Below, piece after piece: positions 6,913-10,506 of a stretch of DNA of 10,506 nucleotides (the stretch's first letter is position 1; each line of letters starts with the position of its first letter). The position numbers and the translations under genes were made by a program. The notes beneath the pieces are model-generated. The model did not search any database. It saw only the letters and a list, made by a program, of their open reading frames with translations, and was not told where the DNA came from. This stretch comes from Sporisorium sorghi (lineage: Eukaryota > Basidiomycota > Ustilaginomycetes > Ustilaginales > Ustilaginaceae), in the NCBI GenBank assembly GCA_023212695.1, contig JALCCG010000466.1, positions 1 to 10,506 of the forward strand, in the 5' to 3' direction.

Positions 6913-7450
6913 GCCCAGCCAGCACAGACGATTACTCGCTGTCAGCATCTAGCGTCTTGCATCGAACACTCCAGCCAATCGAGAGGTGCAACACACACGC
7001 ACCGGCCCTGCTTTGCTCTGCTTTGCTTTCGACCCTGCATCTGCGCTCTCCTCTTCCAGCTGATCGACTGCAAAGCTGATTCAACTGGCTTTCCGCTCTC
7101 GTCCAAGTAAACAATTTGGACTTCCGACTGCTCTTCTGCTTTTCCGCCGCCACGCCATCCCGACTTCACCACAGCTCTTCGCCCGAGCCGCCCTCTGTGC
7201 AGCACTTCTCCGGGTCCGAGTTTCGACTTGCATCTACGCTCGCGCACTCCATCTCGTCGTCCTTCTCCACTACCTTTCGTCTAGACACTCAACCTCCCCC
7301 TTCGTCTTGGACTACCACCCATCTGCAACGATCTCCCCGACTCGACGACACAGACCATGCAGCTTTCTTAGAGTTCTTTACAAGACACGGCGTTACAAAC
7401 TCTCACACTCCTCGACGTTTGGCTTTGCTGCAGTCGCCGAACCATCGACC
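6913..7450 (+). promoter_or_regulatory. Putative promoter / 5' leader of the Zn2Cys6 gene
   Basis: The stretch is strongly pyrimidine-rich. It contains no plus-strand ATG from just after the one at 6910-6912 until 7357, then none between the short uORF and the start codon at 7451. Such ATG depletion over more than 400 nt is what a scanned 5' UTR would show. The transcription start cannot be placed from sequence alone. A GTAAAC at 7107 could be a weak donor of a leader intron. Confidence 0.5.
7357..7371 (+). CDS. Short uORF (MQLS-stop) in the regulator's leader
   Basis: ATG at 7357 in a GACC context is followed by three codons and TAG, 79 nt before the main ATG. It is the only ATG in the presumed leader. 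If transcribed it could lower or condition translation of the regulator by reinitiation; this is inferred from position only. Confidence 0.35.
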   Translation: MQLS

Positions 7451-9639
7451 ATGTCTACAAACAGCCAAGCTCCGTCTCAACCTGCAGTGGGCGGCAGCGA
7501 TGGTGGCAAGCGCTCCATCGACGACGCAGCACTCGACCCCAACTCACAGCAGGCCGTCAAGCGCAAACGTCCCCAATCCTGCGATACTTGTCGCTCGCGC
7601 AAGATCAAGTGCGTCCGCCTTCAAGTTGACGGTCTCGACGCTTCTGCAGACACCCCGTGCGTGCAATGTCGCGCTATCGACGCCAAATGCACGTTCGACT
7701 ACATCCCGAAACGACCCGGTCCTCAGAGCTCGTTTGCAAAAACAGCCCGAAGGGAAGCAGAGGCGCAGGCCAAAGCAGCAGCCCAAGCGCATCCGCACTC
7801 GCACCAAGCTGCCGGCCCATCTCCGCACTCTCGAACCTCGGCTTCCGCCTTTGTCGATACACCTTCCACCCATGTCGGCGGGCCGTCGCCCCATCCTCAG
7901 CAGCAAAGCGCACCCGCCCACTCGCCAACAGACGACAGCTGGTACCGCGCGTTGGCTGCTCAGAACTTTGCATCGGGAAGCGGTGCTCACGGTACACAGA
8001 CGCGCTCGTCGTCCTGGAGCGGAGGCGCCAACTTTGATGCTTATCTCAACAACTCGATGCTCGCCATGACGCCGAGTCACTTTGCCGGCATGTCGGCTGC
8101 ATCGCCGTTCGACTTCTCACCTCACAACATGGCCAACCTGTCCGGTCCTTCTCCCTCCATGAGCATCTCGAATGCTTCTTCTGCTACTCCCGGCAGCTAT
8201 GCAAGCTCGTCGTCGTGGCATGCTCCCGCACGCTCAGATGCTGGGAGTACGCGCTCGGCTGCTCCGCTCGCTTCGCTTCCTCAAGCGCCTCAACCGCAGC
8301 CACAACAGCAGCAGCAGCAGCAGCAACATCAGCAGCAACATCAGCCATCGACACACTCAGCACCATCGACGATTGTGGATCACATGCATTCCTTCGACAT
8401 GGCAGCCGGTCCCTTGCCGATTCCGTCCTTCTCTCGCGTGCAGTCGCCGGTGCCTTCTTCAGCGACTTTGCCACAGGTCAACGAGCACAGCGCGCCTCAA
8501 CAGCAGCAGCACCAGCCACCTCATTCTCAACCGCAACAGCAGCATGACATTCCTTTGGGCTCTTCTTTAGGCATGGACACACAGGCACGCTCTAGCATCA
8601 ACACAACACCCAAGAACGGCCCCAGTCTCTCCAACATGTACTGCGGTCCAGTGCTGCGACCTCGATCGCTGGACGACATCGCCCCACGTCAAACCTTCCT
8701 CGCCATCGTCTCGCTCTACTTCCACTACCTGTGGCCGCTGCTGCCCATCGTCGACCGCCCCACGTTCAGCCACGACCTGCTCAACCGCCGCGACGAGCGC
8801 GACCAGGCCTTCTTCGCGTTCGTCCTCAGCCTCACCTCGTACACGCTCATCCAGTGTCCGCGCACCGTCATCCCTGCGCCCTGGAGCGTCTACCGCCGGC
8901 TGCACCGTATCTGCCACCTAACGTCGCGCCGCATGCAGCCGCGCACGTACGACCCGCCGCAGCTGCTGCACGTCAGCACGCTGTACTGCGACCACATCTA
9001 CCTCGGCACCGTCGGCAAGACGAATGCGTCCAACGCGGTGCTCGCTGAAGCCGTGCGTGTGGCGTACACGCTTGGGCTGCACGACGAGCGCAAGAACGAC
9101 GCACGCCGCGGCGTCGCGCCGTACAGCCTGGACGCGGCGAGTTTCGCCAACTACCGCGCGCCCACGGCGGCGAACGCGGTGGACAACGAGCTGCGCCGGC
9201 GCATGTTTTGGGTGCTGCACGGCAGCTCGACGACGATCGCTATGCTGCAGGACGAGCCGGCGCTGATCCACGCCATCGATGCGTGTGTCGACCTGCCGCT
9301 GGCGGTGGACGAGGAGGCGCTGACGAACGCGGGGCATGTGCAGAGGACGCCGAGCGTGTTGTGTGGGTTTTTGACGGTGACGCGGCTGCACCAGGTGATG
9401 CTCGAGCTGCTCGAGTCGTACCGTCGCGACCGGCGGTTTCCGATCGATGACCTGGCGGTGGCGCGATCGCGGATTAGATATCTGGCGGATGTACTGCGTC
9501 GGCTGCAGCAAGCGTTGGATGATATGCCGGAAGAACTGCGCACGCCGGTGTATACGCATTCGCCACCGGAAGCCATTCGCAGGCCGGGCAGCGCGCTCCC
9601 TGCGCTCGAGGCGGTCGCTTCACGTGGTCACCAACAGCA

Positions 9640-9675
<36 letters not shown>

Positions 9676-10506
9676 CGCGCCACTGCTGCAGGCGATCGGC
9701 TTTGACGCCGCTACCCAAACCGCTTTGGGCAATCACCTCAGTGGCACGTCTGCCTGGCCCTGGCCCGCCGAGACTTTCACTCGAGACGGCCTGCCGAATG
9801 CAGAAGCGCGCAGCTCGAACGAGTCGTCTGCTGCGCACTCGCCGCGTGCCGTCACCGCCGATAGCAGCTCCGTACCGGTCCGAGGAGGCGTGGACGCCGG
9901 CAGCCAGCCGCCAGCGCACCCCATCGACCCCACGACCGTAAACACCGTCGACCTCATCACCCTCTTCCGCCCCTCACCCCCTCCACCCTCCTCCACCACA
10001 CCCCCCGTCCTCTCACCAATGTGCACGATGCACGCGAACATCGTGACCACCGAATCCCTCATCCGCTTCCTAGTCACCGAGTACCGCGACCTCGTCACCA
10101 CGCGCATCGACGACCTCAAGCTGCGCCATCCCACCGCCAGCGGTTCCAGCGGTGAAGACGACGCCGGCACACGTGGGGAGACGTGGCACGAAGCGGCGGC
10201 GAACCTGCTGCGCGTGTTTGACCGCTTGCCGCTCGATGCGCTGGCTAGCAATGGGCAGAGTTTGATCGACAAGATTGTATTTGTGGTGTCGGCGGTGATG
10301 CAGCGGACGGGGGGTAGGGGAGGGTTTGGGTATATGTCGAGTTTGTTGGCGATGCTGACGCGGTTGAGTCAGACGAGGAGGGATGGAGGGGTGGGGGAGT
10401 GGGAGGAGGAGGAAGGGGGGCACAGGGGCGGTGGTGCGGATGGGCACGGGCGCGATGATCGGGGTGGGAGTGCGGGTGACGCCGGTAGCGGCAGAGGCGA
10501 CGGCCA
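7451..10506 (+). CDS. Zn2Cys6 fungal transcription factor with MHR domain (3' end outside window)
   Basis: A nuclear DNA-binding regulator of the Gal4-type zinc cluster class. The frame is open from ATG 7451 to the right edge (1018 codons, no stop, no intron needed). A basic KRKR (37-40) precedes cysteines at 44, 47, 54, 70, 73 and 80, i.e. CX2CX6CX15CX2CX6C, followed by IPKRPGP. An Ala/Glu-rich helix at about 96-114 could be a linker or dimerisation element. A long Ser/Pro/Gln/His-rich region (about 115-395) includes Q8 at 285-292. From about 396 comes the fungal-specific middle homology domain, with SLYFHYLWPLLPIVDRPTF, AYTLGLHDE (541 region) and ELRRRMFW (580-587), to about 660. A second low-complexity region has Q14 at 728-741. 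A further helical part (about 860-960) then runs into a Gly-rich tail. No specific orthologue or target pathway can be named. The start has no competing in-frame ATG nearby and the zinc cluster lies at the N-terminus, as is usual. Confidence 0.92.
8303..8326 (+). repeat. Polyglutamine tract Q8 (CAA/CAG)
   Basis: CAA, six CAG and CAA within the disordered linker, continuing into a Gln/His-rich stretch. Such tracts are common in fungal activation regions and can vary in length between strains. Confidence 0.9.
9632..9673 (+). repeat. Polyglutamine tract Q14 (CAG-rich)
   Basis: Fourteen glutamine codons with nine consecutive CAG, between the MHR domain and the C-terminal part. The pure CAG core makes length polymorphism likely. 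Confidence 0.92.
10309..10330 (+). other. G-quadruplex motif in coding strand
   Basis: Four G runs of 6, 4, 3 and 3 are separated by loops of 2, 1 and 3 nt (TA, A, TTT), which satisfies the canonical G3+N1-7 rule. It encodes a GGRGGFG stretch. It lies on the mRNA-sense strand, so it could also fold in the transcript. Confidence 0.8.

Larger units (their letters stand above)
3290..7450. other. About 4.1 kb with no supported gene
   Basis: I read both strands here for protein families, tRNA boxes and splice-joined exons and found none I can defend. Open frames of up to about 290 codons occur, but their translations are Arg-, Ser- and Phe-rich, are dominated by the poly-A/T and CT repeats, and show no domain. 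By stretch: 3290-3870 is mixed sequence that probably includes the 3' UTR of the Doa1-like gene; 3875-4330 holds three A- or T-rich tracts; 4331-6400 is mixed sequence with one TGCA palindrome; 6400-6700 is a cluster of microsatellites; 6913-7450 is the leader of the downstream regulator. A noncoding RNA or a weakly conserved small gene cannot be excluded. Confidence 0.6.

Noticed and set aside
6257..6925. Minus-strand open frame of 222 codons
   Set aside because: RERERE, QIRSDQ and VRLSVCPSVR-like segments come directly from the CT, ATCTG and octamer repeats.
7612..7648. Possible mini-intron inside the zinc cluster
   Set aside because: The GT...CAG interval is only 37 nt, shorter than credible fungal introns, and its removal breaks the frame before the last three cysteines.
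7116..8069. Plus-strand open frame of 317 codons overlapping the Zn2Cys6 gene start
   Set aside because: It begins with TTG and lies in a different frame from the zinc cluster and MHR domain. It is a shadow of the real gene and its leader.
8567..10447. Several minus-strand frames opposite the regulator (116-213 codons)
   Set aside because: They are antisense shadows of the strongly supported MHR-coding frame in GC-rich DNA, with no domain of their own.

Overview
The window looks like nuclear DNA of a basidiomycete, most probably a smut fungus (Ustilaginales or a close relative). It is fairly GC-rich and has short introns with GTRAGT donors and CAG acceptors. It also has pyrimidine-rich leaders and many simple-sequence and poly(dA:dT) tracts. 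Its genes are typically fungal: PCNA, a Doa1/Ufd3-type WD40 protein and a Zn2Cys6 regulator. The smut assignment is an inference; fungus is secure.

Layout. Positions 1-1000 (minus strand) hold the PCNA sliding clamp gene without its last exon, which lies beyond the left edge behind an intron full of poly-T. Positions 1001-1656 are a divergent promoter shared with the next gene, framed by a T29 and an A25 tract and rich in ACGCG cores. Positions 1657-3289 (plus strand) hold a two-exon gene for a seven-bladed WD40 protein of the Doa1/Ufd3/PLAA family that ends after the second half of a PFU domain and has no PUL domain. Positions 3290-7450 are about 4.1 kb with no gene I can support. They hold several A-rich tracts, microsatellites and palindromes, and end in a pyrimidine-rich, ATG-poor leader with a five-codon uORF. 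Positions 7451-10506 (plus strand) hold a large Zn2Cys6 transcription factor, open to the right edge (1018 codons, no stop seen), with two polyglutamine tracts and a G-quadruplex motif in the coding strand.

How the genes relate. PCNA (replication and repair platform) and the Doa1-like protein (ubiquitin and Cdc48 pathway) are transcribed away from each other. Doa1 in yeast affects ubiquitin supply, and PCNA is a classical ubiquitin target (K164 is present here), but a functional link is only suggestive. The transcription factor is a separate unit with its own long upstream region.

The points most worth following are a roughly 32-residue acidic plus lysine-rich insertion in the PCNA back-side loop, the loss of half the PFU and all of the PUL in the Doa1 homologue, a family of similarly interrupted A-tracts, and the ACGCG/E2F-like cluster in the shared promoter.
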